A DNA stretch of 64,000 nt from Novosphingopyxis iocasae. GTDB lineage: Bacteria > Pseudomonadota > Alphaproteobacteria > Sphingomonadales > Sphingomonadaceae. Below are positions 8,862 through 15,853 of the stretch, piece by piece (positions within the stretch are counted from its first letter, which is position 1; each line of letters starts with the position of its first letter). Under the pieces are notes generated by a model. It was not told where the DNA came from and made no database searches. It worked only from the letters and a program-made list of their open reading frames with translations. A program made the position numbers and the translations under genes. The stretch spans positions 2,852,501-2,916,500 of the forward strand of contig NZ_CP060495.1 of NCBI RefSeq assembly GCF_014334095.1, read 5' to 3'.

Positions 8862-8957
8862 GTTCGCGTCTCCTTGATTCGTAGCGGCATATAGAACGAA
8901 GCAGGAACATGATCGAGAATCTTGGCAAGCTGATCGATTGCGATCATGCTGTGCGGC

Positions 8958-9548
8958 ATGTGCAACCTGTACCGAATGACCGCGACGGTCGCCGAGATTG
9001 CGAAGCTGTTCGGCTCCTTCGATGGCGATCGTTCGAACCTGCCGAGCTTCGAGGCGATCTATCCCAATCGTGACGCGCCAATCTTGCGCAACGTCGACGG
9101 AAAGCTGACGCTCGAAACGATGACATGGGGTGTCCCGCCCCCGGCGAAGGCCAGCCGACCGGTGACGAACGTGCGCAATCTCAAAAGCCCGTTCTGGCGC
9201 TCGATGCTGAACACCCCTGAGAGGCGATGCCTGGTCCCGGTAACGTCATTCTGCGAATGGGAAGGCGAGGCAGGTTCCAAGCGGAAGGTGTGGTTCGGTA
9301 GGACCGACACGCCGCTGTTCTCGTTCGCGGGGATATGGCGCCCTACCGAAGAAGGACCGCGGATGGCGTTCCTTACGACCGAGGCGAACGACACTGTCGG
9401 AGCGGTGCATCCGAAAGCGATGCCCGTGCTGCTGAAGCAGGAGGATCACGAGACCTGGCTGACCGCCGACTATGACGATGCCACTTCGCTGGCTCGGCCG
9501 TTTGACGACGCTTTGGTGGAGGTGGTTGAACGGGAGAGCGACAGTTGA
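8958..9548 (+). CDS. SRAP-domain protein (YedK/HMCES type), abasic-site crosslinking
   Basis: SRAP proteins covalently trap abasic sites in single-stranded DNA through the thiol and amine of Cys2. The start is set at ATG 8958 because the next codon gives that Cys2 (MCNLYR); the upstream ATG at 8946 would bury it. Other family marks are the conserved Asn-Arg-rich region (NVRNLKSPFW), the RRCLVPVTSFCEWEG segment with its catalytic Glu, and VHPKAMPVLL with its His. At 196 residues it is a normal SRAP length. Its role would be DNA damage tolerance at replication forks. Confidence 0.92.
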   Translation: MCNLYRMTATVAEIAKLFGSFDGDRSNLPSFEAIYPNRDAPILRNVDGKLTLETMTWGVPPPAKASRPVTNVRNLKSPFWRSMLNTPERRCLVPVTSFCEWEGEAGSKRKVWFGRTDTPLFSFAGIWRPTEEGPRMAFLTTEANDTVGAVHPKAMPVLLKQEDHETWLTADYDDATSLARPFDDALVEVVERESDS

Positions 9549-9605
9549 TCATTGCCTTAGCTTCATTTGGGCGGGTGACGCTCGTTCCATTCACATGATA
9601 GCCAG

Positions 9606-10424
9606 CTACCCGGTCTCGATCGGCCGGTCCGCAAACGCCAGCTGCATCAGATGTTCGCTGAGTGCCCGCCCGCCGTCGGTCGCGGCTATCTCGCTCCATG
9701 CGTCCCAGCGGTCGACCCGCTCGTGCAGCCACAGATAGAACCGATCGCGCGCGTGATCGTCTGGGAATGTCATCGACCAGATGGTTCGGCGCAGCGGGAT
9801 CGCTGGACCGAAGCCCTCGCCAATCAACACGATGGCTGGAAGATCGGCGATGGTCTTGCGTGCAAACCGGCAGGCGAGCTGGTCTGCAAACGCCTCCTGC
9901 TCGGCAAGCAGTTCTTTCAGGCGGGTACGGGTGTTGCCGCGGTCGAGACCACGCCGAGCTTTCACCCAGCCTAGACCGATCGGGATCGGAGCATGCTCCG
10001 GTGACCGGGTGGAGGCCAGCATAAGCAGCACCGCCTTGCCTTCGGCGGTCAGCGGACCGTGGGGGCGGCCGCGCCTCTCATAGACGATCAGCCGCTGTGT
10101 GATCAGCCATTGGCCGTAATGCTGGCCGACGTTCCAGTCGTTGTCGAACAGGTCGTGGACATACTCCTCGATCCCCATGGTCCGGCGGTCGATGACCGCC
10201 AGCATGGTAAGCAGGAACTCCAGCGCCTCTTCCTGCTCCGGTGCGCTCAGCAGCGCCATACCGAGCCGGGACAGCCAGAAGTGGTCGCGCACCGAGCGCC
10301 AGCGCTCGCCTGCCTCATCCACGATGCGCTCATCGCCCTGGTTGTCGTGCATCAGCCAGTAGCCCCAGGGCAAATTGGGGTTGCGGACATCTTCGTAATC
10401 CGGTGCTTCGTCGAACATGCTCAT
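9606..10424 (-). CDS. Hypothetical protein of an accessory-element operon
   Basis: The 272-residue product starts MSMFDEAPDYEDVRNPNLPW at ATG 10424, which shares one base with the stop of the upstream gene (TGATG), so translation is coupled. It is rich in Trp and charged residues, has no transmembrane segment and no motif I recognise. A longer frame to 10649 only reads the upstream gene out of frame and is rejected. Its context (exonucleases, KfrA-like proteins, relaxase) suggests plasmid or ICE cargo. Confidence 0.7.
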   Translation of the reverse strand: MSMFDEAPDYEDVRNPNLPWGYWLMHDNQGDERIVDEAGERWRSVRDHFWLSRLGMALLSAPEQEEALEFLLTMLAVIDRRTMGIEEYVHDLFDNDWNVGQHYGQWLITQRLIVYERRGRPHGPLTAEGKAVLLMLASTRSPEHAPIPIGLGWVKARRGLDRGNTRTRLKELLAEQEAFADQLACRFARKTIADLPAIVLIGEGFGPAIPLRRTIWSMTFPDDHARDRFYLWLHERVDRWDAWSEIAATDGGRALSEHLMQLAFADRPIETG

Positions 10425-11083
10425 CAGTCGGTCCCCCCGATCGGAGGAATGGTCTGCTGCAGGTGAGCCGGGATCGGGATGTCGATCCCGGTCTCGATGC
10501 GATGCAGCTGCGCGGCCAGCTTGATGCATTCGCGGTAGACGTATGCCTGGTCTCGATAGACCTTGCCGTCGTGGATCCGCTGACCCTCGGGGACGCGCTC
10601 GTTCGGCACGAAGTCGTAGACATGGTTCGTATCGAACCCGAACCACCATAGGTCGCCGTCATGTGCGAACCGGTCCGGCATGTCGGTATGGGGCCGCTTC
10701 GGCGGCTCTACATGGCATACCGAGATCGCTTCGGGCATCGTCTGGTTGCAGGCTTCTGCGTAGTTCAGCCCGCCATGCGATACCACGCGCAGCTCGGATG
10801 GAATGGCATCATGATTATAGCCATAAAGCGGATGACCGGGCTCTACGGCAGCATAGCCGCTCAGCGTCCCGTTCGCCTGGCGCAGAATGATGCAGGGTGT
10901 TCCGGTGCGCTCATCGATCCAGGCGATCTTGTCGGCCTCGTCGTCCCATGGTCCCTCACCATGCGGATGCCGGGCGGGGATCTTGAACAATTGTGTTGCC
11001 GCAATGGCGGTGTTCGCGATGGCGTAGCTGTCAAGGCCGACGCTCGTGGCGAGCGCATGGGTTGGTGTTTTGTTCTTCGGCAT
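10424..11083 (-). CDS. Hypothetical protein common on sphingomonad mobile elements
   Basis: The 219-residue soluble product contains DEADKIAWIDERTGTPCIIL, AAVEPGHPLYGYNHD and GGLNYAEACNQ, then DLWWFGFDTNHVYDFVPNE. I recall similar proteins in integrated elements and plasmids of sphingomonads but know no function. ATG 11083 has an AAAGG site, and a terminator-like hairpin ends just 12 nt before that site. The gene overlaps the following hypothetical gene by one base. Confidence 0.7.
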   Translation of the reverse strand: MPKNKTPTHALATSVGLDSYAIANTAIAATQLFKIPARHPHGEGPWDDEADKIAWIDERTGTPCIILRQANGTLSGYAAVEPGHPLYGYNHDAIPSELRVVSHGGLNYAEACNQTMPEAISVCHVEPPKRPHTDMPDRFAHDGDLWWFGFDTNHVYDFVPNERVPEGQRIHDGKVYRDQAYVYRECIKLAAQLHRIETGIDIPIPAHLQQTIPPIGGTD

Positions 11084-11102
11084 TGGGTATATCCTTTAGG
11101 CA

Positions 11103-11137
11103 TAAAAATAGCCGCATCCGTCTTCGTGACGGGCGGC
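11103..11137 (-). terminator. Terminator-like hairpin in the leader of the 10424-11083 gene
   Basis: Read on the minus strand, GCCGC-CCGTC, loop ACGAA and GACGG-AT-GCGGC form a 10-bp stem with a 2-nt bulge, followed by TATTTTT. It ends immediately upstream of the ribosome site of the next gene and about 130 nt after the stop of the preceding gene. It may end that transcript or act as an attenuator. Confidence 0.65.
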
Positions 11138-11264
11138 CTGTGGGTGCTCGGTCTGGCGAGCCTTTGGGCGTGCGCGTGATGGTTTACCGGACGCGCTCCG
11201 GTGCGCTGTGATGGCTACATCTGCGTTTCCTCCTCCTTTTTGTAGTTGATCTTCAGCGCAGCGA

Positions 11265-12119
11265 TCAGTTGAGCGCGGCTTCAGCCAACGATACCTTTTG
11301 GCCTCGCACCTTCGTCGCCTGTCCGGAAGCCCAGGGCACAAGATCGCGGTTCACGAACCTGCTGTACGGGATCGTCTCGGATGCAGCCTCTGCAACGGCC
11401 GTAACGCTTTTGGCGCGGTCGCAGCTGATCAGTTCGCGAGCAGCAAGGTGCCGCAGCGCGATGATCGTGGTGGTGAGCACGTCAGCTGCCACCTGTTCTC
11501 GCACCTTGCCCCATTCGCCTTGCTCGGCCAGCAGGCCGATCTGCTTCGACGGGATCGGCTTCGACGGGATCGAGCTTGCCGCGGCATATTCCGATAGATG
11601 CACCGGCGTCGCCTGGACGCAGACATCCCGGCACAGATCGAGCCGCTGCGGGGCGTGCGGAGAGCTGGGCCTGAGCTGCATGGGAAGGATCAGGTCATGG
11701 ACCGCAGCGCGGTGCCGCAGGACCGCCAGGTCACGTGCTTCCCCGCCCCAGGTGACGAGGATCGATGACGGGCTTCGATGCAGCGCCGCGAACAGGTTTT
11801 CGAGCAGGTCCCGTTCGCTCATGGTCTCCAGCAATAGAACGGTCGGCCCGGTGATCTCTGGCACATCGCTCGTCGAAGAAAAATGTGCCGTCATCCAGCA
11901 AGCCGCGGCCACCTGGTGGAACGGCCAGCGGATGTCATCGCAGGCCGTGGTGCCTTCGCAAATCTTGTAGCCGGCATGGGCATTGCGGTCCCAGAGGAAC
12001 TCCAGGTCGAGTACGGTGATCGAACTGGTTTTGGGTTCTGCCTTTTCGCCATTCTGGCCTTCGAACTGGCGGGCTTCCTTCTCCAGCATCTGCTCGAGCA
12101 TGTTGAGGGTATTTTGCAT
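11265..12119 (-). CDS. DEDD-type 3'-5' exonuclease-like protein
   Basis: The 284-residue product has an RNase H-fold exonuclease pattern: SITVLDLEFLW (DxE, motif I), then LVTWGGEARDLAVLRHRAAV (motif II Asp), and EQVAADVLTTTIIALRHL (final Asp). It looks most like the PolB-type predicted 3'-5' exonucleases. ATG 12119 has an AGGAG site 8 nt upstream; the frame's ATG at 12140 lies inside a hairpin. A second DEDD exonuclease gene lies directly upstream, so the pair may act in processing element DNA. The substrate is unknown. Confidence 0.7.
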   Translation of the reverse strand: MQNTLNMLEQMLEKEARQFEGQNGEKAEPKTSSITVLDLEFLWDRNAHAGYKICEGTTACDDIRWPFHQVAAACWMTAHFSSTSDVPEITGPTVLLLETMSERDLLENLFAALHRSPSSILVTWGGEARDLAVLRHRAAVHDLILPMQLRPSSPHAPQRLDLCRDVCVQATPVHLSEYAAASSIPSKPIPSKQIGLLAEQGEWGKVREQVAADVLTTTIIALRHLAARELISCDRAKSVTAVAEAASETIPYSRFVNRDLVPWASGQATKVRGQKVSLAEAALN

Positions 12120-12130
12120 GTCGTATCTCC

Positions 12131-12167
12131 TAAAAAGCACAAAGCCCGCCAGAGGCGGGCTTGTGCT
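12131..12167 (-). terminator. Rho-independent terminator abutting the ribosome site of the next gene
   Basis: On the minus strand AGCAC-AA-GCCCGCC, loop TCT and GGCGGGC-TTT-GTGCT form a strong two-part stem followed by a T-run (TTTTT). The sequence then continues straight into AGGAG and ATG 12119. It lies 28 nt after the stop of the upstream exonuclease gene. Readthrough or anti-termination would be needed to express the downstream gene from the same promoter. Confidence 0.8.
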
Positions 12168-12194
12168 GCGTTGTCGGTAATCAGTTAGGTTGGT

Positions 12195-13085
12195 TCAGCG
12201 ATGGCGTTCGCTGGCGGTCACGTTGCGTTTTGCGAGCGATGGCAGGCCGTTGCGGTAAGCCCAGGCTTCCTCGAACGGCACGCTGTCTTCAGGCAGTTCT
12301 TTTTGCCAGAACTTCCCGGTGGCGTTCCAGCTATAGCCCCGCGCCTTCAGCAGACCCTTCTTGTCGTACGGTGCACCACGCGCTTCGACCAGGACGCTCG
12401 GCCTGTCCGACGCCTCGATCAACCGTGACAAATGCGTTCGCACACGATCGCCGTTCGGATCGGTCTGGCGCTGCTGCAGGAGCCAGAACAGTGACCACAC
12501 ATCATCGCCCGCCCGGTGCGCCTTGCTGAACCAACCTGCCTGCATCAGCAGGTGCTGCTGAGCGCGCCCATCGAAGCCCAATGCCAGCCAATCGATCTCG
12601 CTGCAGGAACAGGCCCAAGGCTTGCCCGCGATCTGCGGATAACGACGTTCGATAAGGCTCAAGTCGCAGGGTGCGTTGTGAGCCACGATGAGGTCAGCCC
12701 GGGCGAGCATTTTCCATGCGAACTCATCGTCGATCATCTGGCCCCGAAGATCCTCATCCTCCAGCCCTGTGATCATGCTGATCCGGTGATCGAGAACGAC
12801 TTTGGGATCCTGCAGCCAACTGATCGGTCCGAGATGCCCCAGCACCCTACCATTGTCGCCGACGAACAGCAGCATGATTGCAAGCTCGACGATGCTGTCC
12901 TTCTCGGGATCGAGACCCGTCGTCTCGGTATCGACGATCGCGACACAGCGGCCGTCCGGAGGCGTGCCGTCCTCCGGCATTTTGGTAAAGCGATCGGGGA
13001 CCGCGCGCAGCACGCGGTAGCGCTCATTGCGCTCCAGCTGCCTGGCCAGCTGCTCGCTGGCCTCGTTTGAATGATCTTCGTTCAT
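12195..13085 (-). CDS. DnaQ-like DEDDh 3'-5' exonuclease with C-terminal extension
   Basis: The 296-residue product has motif I VAIVDTETTGLDPEKDSIVE, motif II around LIVAHNAPCDLSLIERR, and motif III HRAGDDVWSLFWLL. The His and Asp of motif III are spaced as in DEDDh proofreading exonucleases. The C-terminal 80 residues (APYDKKGLLKARGYSWNATG) resemble the short DUF5710-type module seen in mobile-element proteins. It is probably an element-borne exonuclease rather than the polymerase III epsilon subunit. ATG 13085 follows an AAAGG site and a small hairpin. Confidence 0.85.
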   Translation of the reverse strand: MNEDHSNEASEQLARQLERNERYRVLRAVPDRFTKMPEDGTPPDGRCVAIVDTETTGLDPEKDSIVELAIMLLFVGDNGRVLGHLGPISWLQDPKVVLDHRISMITGLEDEDLRGQMIDDEFAWKMLARADLIVAHNAPCDLSLIERRYPQIAGKPWACSCSEIDWLALGFDGRAQQHLLMQAGWFSKAHRAGDDVWSLFWLLQQRQTDPNGDRVRTHLSRLIEASDRPSVLVEARGAPYDKKGLLKARGYSWNATGKFWQKELPEDSVPFEEAWAYRNGLPSLAKRNVTASERHR

Positions 13086-13097
13086 AAAATTGCCTTT

Positions 13098-13115
13098 CGG
13101 TTCGTGTTCGAACCG
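13098..13115 (-). promoter_or_regulatory. Hairpin abutting the ribosome site of the DnaQ-like gene
   Basis: CGGTTCG, loop of 4, CGAACCG is a perfect 7-bp stem placed directly before the AAAGG ribosome site and ATG 13085. There is no clear T-run, so it may act on translation or be a protein-binding palindrome. It is the third gene of this group with a stem-loop touching its translation start region. Confidence 0.5.
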
Positions 13116-13944
13116 GCGAGGCAGGAGCCGAGCATCTAAGCTCTTTTCCCTTCACCTTGCCGGTTCACTTCCGGCAATTTCTTCACTCCTAAATCTGCTG
13201 ATGGAGCGGCCGCTGCGCGGCTCGCTTTTTATTCTTAAGACCAAAATGTTGATCCCTTTGCGAACGACGCTGACGTCCTCCCCCACAGATTTGATTCTTC
13301 CTGCAGTAGGACCCGCTGCAAGAGTTTCGGAAAGACCGAATTGGATTAGCTTAGACGAAAATAGGATTGCTCCGTTGCTACGGGTGACGCCTTAAAGCAG
13401 CCGGGCGATAGGCCGCAAGAAAGGCTTTCAGAAATATTTTGAAGAATCGATCCTGGTAGCGTATATATGACCAGTGCCAAGTAAAAAACACTCAGCACGC
13501 CGCTGCAAGCTGGCGATGAGGCCGAGGACGCGAGAGTGTTTCCATCGGAGTAGAATAACTTCGCCTTTTCTAGTTGCAGTAGGAATGGTGAGCCGAATTT
13601 TCTATGTCACTGAGCTTCCGAGCAACGCATTGGTTTTTCTTCCAAAGTTCTGGCTGATGCGCACTCCCCCTCGCTGGGTAAAAGTTTTCCGACTTCTTAT
13701 TAGGCAGATGCGAAATCCGCCTGTCAGGCACTCCACGCTTTAAGGCATCGGCATGATCGACAGAATCGGTTTGCAGCGAGGTAGGCGTGCAAACTTTAGA
13801 ATGATCATGCGAGATGGCCGGTAGACTTTGCACATTGCGAAGTGGGTGAGATGAGCGAACTGAGCTAACGCACTTCGCGCACTTCGCGCACTTCGCGCAC
13901 TTCGCGCACACCGGTTCCTCGCCCGAAGAGCGAGTTCACTACAG
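13116..13944. other. Long non-coding stretch between exonuclease and KfrA-like operons
   Basis: I find no convincing gene here. By eye it is more AT-rich than its flanks. It contains a GCCGG/CCGGC hairpin near 13165-13185 and a 9-bp tandem repeat array near its right end. As the spacer between two divergent operons of a plasmid-like module it probably holds their promoters, and it could hold a replication origin, but no replication initiator gene is visible. Confidence 0.5.
13870..13909. repeat. Tandem 9-bp repeat (iteron-like) upstream of the KfrA-like gene
   Basis: Four exact copies of GCACTTCGC lie head to tail, with a partial fifth (GCAC), ending 35 nt before the start of the KfrA-like gene. 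One inverted copy of the core (GCGAAGTG) sits at 13837-13844. KfrA proteins are known to repress their own promoter by binding repeats, so these are likely operator sites for the gene that follows. Replication iterons are the alternative. Confidence 0.7.
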
Positions 13945-14856
13945 ATGAGAAAAGATGATCTTACACAAGAGGTTGTAAACAAAACCGCCGAGATGCTGAT
14001 GGCAAAAAAGAACCTTCGGCCTGGGGAGGTCACAGGCTACGCGGTGGGAAAGGCTCTTGGCAAAGCAGGTGGAAACCATTCGGTACAGAGTAAAGTCCAA
14101 ACATGGCGGCGTGCAAAGGAAGCTGAGCTAGCTAGGCCCGTTGTTCAGGTTCCCAGCGCAGCAAAAGATGCTCTAAAAAAGGTTGTCGACGACCACGCCG
14201 AAGCCTTTCTCGAAGCGGCTGTCAAAGTGCTGAGTGACGGATACACCGCTATGCAGGCGGCAGCTGAGCTCAAAAACGCTGCCATCACGCAGGTAGCTTC
14301 CGACGCCGACTTGGTGCGGCAGGATCTCATGAACACGCTGGAACAAACCGAAGCGGATTTGGAGCGGGCTTGCGTAGAAAGAGATGAGTGGGAGGCCAAA
14401 TTCAAGGCAGCCGAGAAGGAAGCATCTGACCTCCACGCTAGTAACGCCACCCTTCGCGAGCTGTTCGCGGCGCACTGTGAGGCGCCGCATTCTGAGGATA
14501 AGGGGACATCGCCAGCGGTGAAGCGGCTGAGTGATGAGACATCTGCCGGTCGCGCCGCGCCAGCGACAGAAGCTGATAGCGAACCGAAGATAACGACGGT
14601 CGACGAGACGAATGATAAGGTTTCCAGTGCCCCGGCTCAGCGCGAGCCGAAGGCGCCACACGGCAACCAGAGTGTCGAGCGCCGTCAGAATGCTCTACCG
14701 CTCATCGATCCGGCCGTGGTTCCGCCCCAACGGCCTGCCTATCCGAGCAGCGCAACGGCTACAGTGCAACGACCAGCTTCACCGCGCCCGAACGAGAAAC
14801 CGCAAGATGAAGCGAGCGGGTCTGACGATCCGGATGCGAGGGAGGGCGGAGCGTGA
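13945..14856 (+). CDS. KfrA-like DNA-binding coiled-coil protein
   Basis: The 303-residue product starts MRKDDLTQEVVNKTAEMLMA and continues with a helix-turn-helix-like region ending HSVQSKVQTWRRAKEAELA. This matches the KfrA N-terminal DNA-binding domain of plasmids. A long Ala/Glu-rich helix (about residues 70-175) predicts a coiled coil, and the last 100 residues are Pro/Ser-rich and disordered. KfrA proteins help plasmid stability and repress their own gene. It is first in a + strand operon ending in a relaxase, and its stop overlaps the next start by 4 nt (GTGA). Confidence 0.75.
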   Translation: MRKDDLTQEVVNKTAEMLMAKKNLRPGEVTGYAVGKALGKAGGNHSVQSKVQTWRRAKEAELARPVVQVPSAAKDALKKVVDDHAEAFLEAAVKVLSDGYTAMQAAAELKNAAITQVASDADLVRQDLMNTLEQTEADLERACVERDEWEAKFKAAEKEASDLHASNATLRELFAAHCEAPHSEDKGTSPAVKRLSDETSAGRAAPATEADSEPKITTVDETNDKVSSAPAQREPKAPHGNQSVERRQNALPLIDPAVVPPQRPAYPSSATATVQRPASPRPNEKPQDEASGSDDPDAREGGA

Positions 14857-15653
14857 ACTCCACTCGCCGAGCACCATCGCGCGAGGAGATCTGGCGCCAA
14901 ATCGATGAGTACAATCAGAGCGAAGGAAAAGCTCCTTCCACTCGTTACTTACGCGCGCTCAATGACAAATGCGGATCGCTGGCGACCTATTCCTCAGAGC
15001 TCGCCCATTGGAAAAAACATCGACGTTCAAGGCCTGATAGCGATAGTCCTGCAACAGACGGATCCCGCGGTAGTGTTATGCGGGCCGAAACCACCGAGAC
15101 CGGTCCTTCTGCGGTAGAGGGTTCGACAGCGATCTCCCCAAATGGAAAACGTCTCGGCCGCCCGAAGAAAGCTACGCTTGCTGGGGACAGGAGCTTCGAA
15201 GAGCTTTTCGCCGAGATGCGCGAGTTGGAGGAGGGGCAGGCAAACACCTCCAACAACCAAGACGCCGATGTTGGGGGCAAAGCCAGCATAAGCGGCGAGG
15301 AACTCGATGCCGCTAAGCTCGACTATGTCGCTGCGAACGCGGTCGGCATCATCGACTATGATGATGAGGGCAACGAGGATTTGGCTCCGTTCATCCCGCC
15401 GCTTGTCGACGACGAGCGCAAACAGCGCGAGACCAACGAGTGGCAGCAGCGTCAAAACGCTGCCTGGCGAGCAGGGCAAAAGAACGACGCGACAGCGTCG
15501 CCGCCTCCAGGCGGCTCGTTCAGCGATGAAGACCTACTTGAAGAGTTGCTGGTTCATCAGGCCGATCGGACCGGCGCCGAAGGCGCTGTGTCATCGATCG
15601 GCCTGACCGCGCCATCGGCGCCCGGAACCAGCTCCACAGACAGGAGCGAGTGA
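14853..15653 (+). CDS. Second KfrA-N-like protein of the mobilisation operon
   Basis: The 266-residue product starts at GTG 14853 inside the preceding stop. Its N-terminus (REEIWRQIDEYNQSEGKAPS, then LATYSSELAHWKKHR) resembles the winged KfrA-type DNA-binding module, with the conserved tryptophan at its end. The rest is acidic, Gln/Asp-rich and probably disordered, with RLGRPKKA, an AT-hook-like patch, at about residue 100. It may be an accessory DNA-binding protein for the relaxosome or for partition. The assignment is by resemblance only. Confidence 0.6.
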   Translation: MNSTRRAPSREEIWRQIDEYNQSEGKAPSTRYLRALNDKCGSLATYSSELAHWKKHRRSRPDSDSPATDGSRGSVMRAETTETGPSAVEGSTAISPNGKRLGRPKKATLAGDRSFEELFAEMRELEEGQANTSNNQDADVGGKASISGEELDAAKLDYVAANAVGIIDYDDEGNEDLAPFIPPLVDDERKQRETNEWQQRQNAAWRAGQKNDATASPPPGGSFSDEDLLEELLVHQADRTGAEGAVSSIGLTAPSAPGTSSTDRSE

Positions 15654-15853
15654 TGACACAGTCAGCCGAAATCCTGTCGAACGCAATGCCCGTGACGGGC
15701 TTGCTGACCCCGCAGTATCGCGCAGGGGGCACCGACTTACGCTGCGAACCGGCAGCGTCTCACGGGGCTTTTCCGAAGGATAAGCCCGGAGTGAGTGTTC
15801 TAGATAATTACTATCTCCAGGCTGTACACTTCGTTTGGGAAGCTAGGTCATGA
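15650..15853 (+). CDS. Small ORF between KfrA-like and relaxase genes
   Basis: The 67-residue frame has 4-nt ATGA overlaps with the genes on both sides, which is the main reason to accept it. The sequence has no recognisable domain. The stretch also contains an AT-rich inverted repeat just before the relaxase start, so its DNA may serve as a transfer origin as well as, or instead of, coding for protein. Confidence 0.45.
   Translation: MMTQSAEILSNAMPVTGLLTPQYRAGGTDLRCEPAASHGAFPKDKPGVSVLDNYYLQAVHFVWEARS
15802..15816. other. AT-rich inverted repeat, candidate oriT of the MobV element
   Basis: AGATA, spacer ATTAC, TATCT is a perfect 5-bp inverted repeat lying 34 bp before the relaxase start. 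MobV-type transfer origins consist of an AT-rich inverted repeat next to the nick site and close to the mob gene. The canonical nick sequence of pMV158-type origins is not present, so this is only a positional candidate. Confidence 0.3.

Noticed and set aside
13870-13909. Short tandem repeats considered as a CRISPR array
   Set aside because: The units are 9 bp and contiguous, with no spacers and no cas genes nearby.
13570-13911. Reverse-strand frame starting with a repeated CAKCAKCAKC pattern that looks like a metal-binding protein
   Set aside because: The pattern is produced by the 9-bp tandem DNA repeat; the frame has no ribosome site and no plausible downstream domain.
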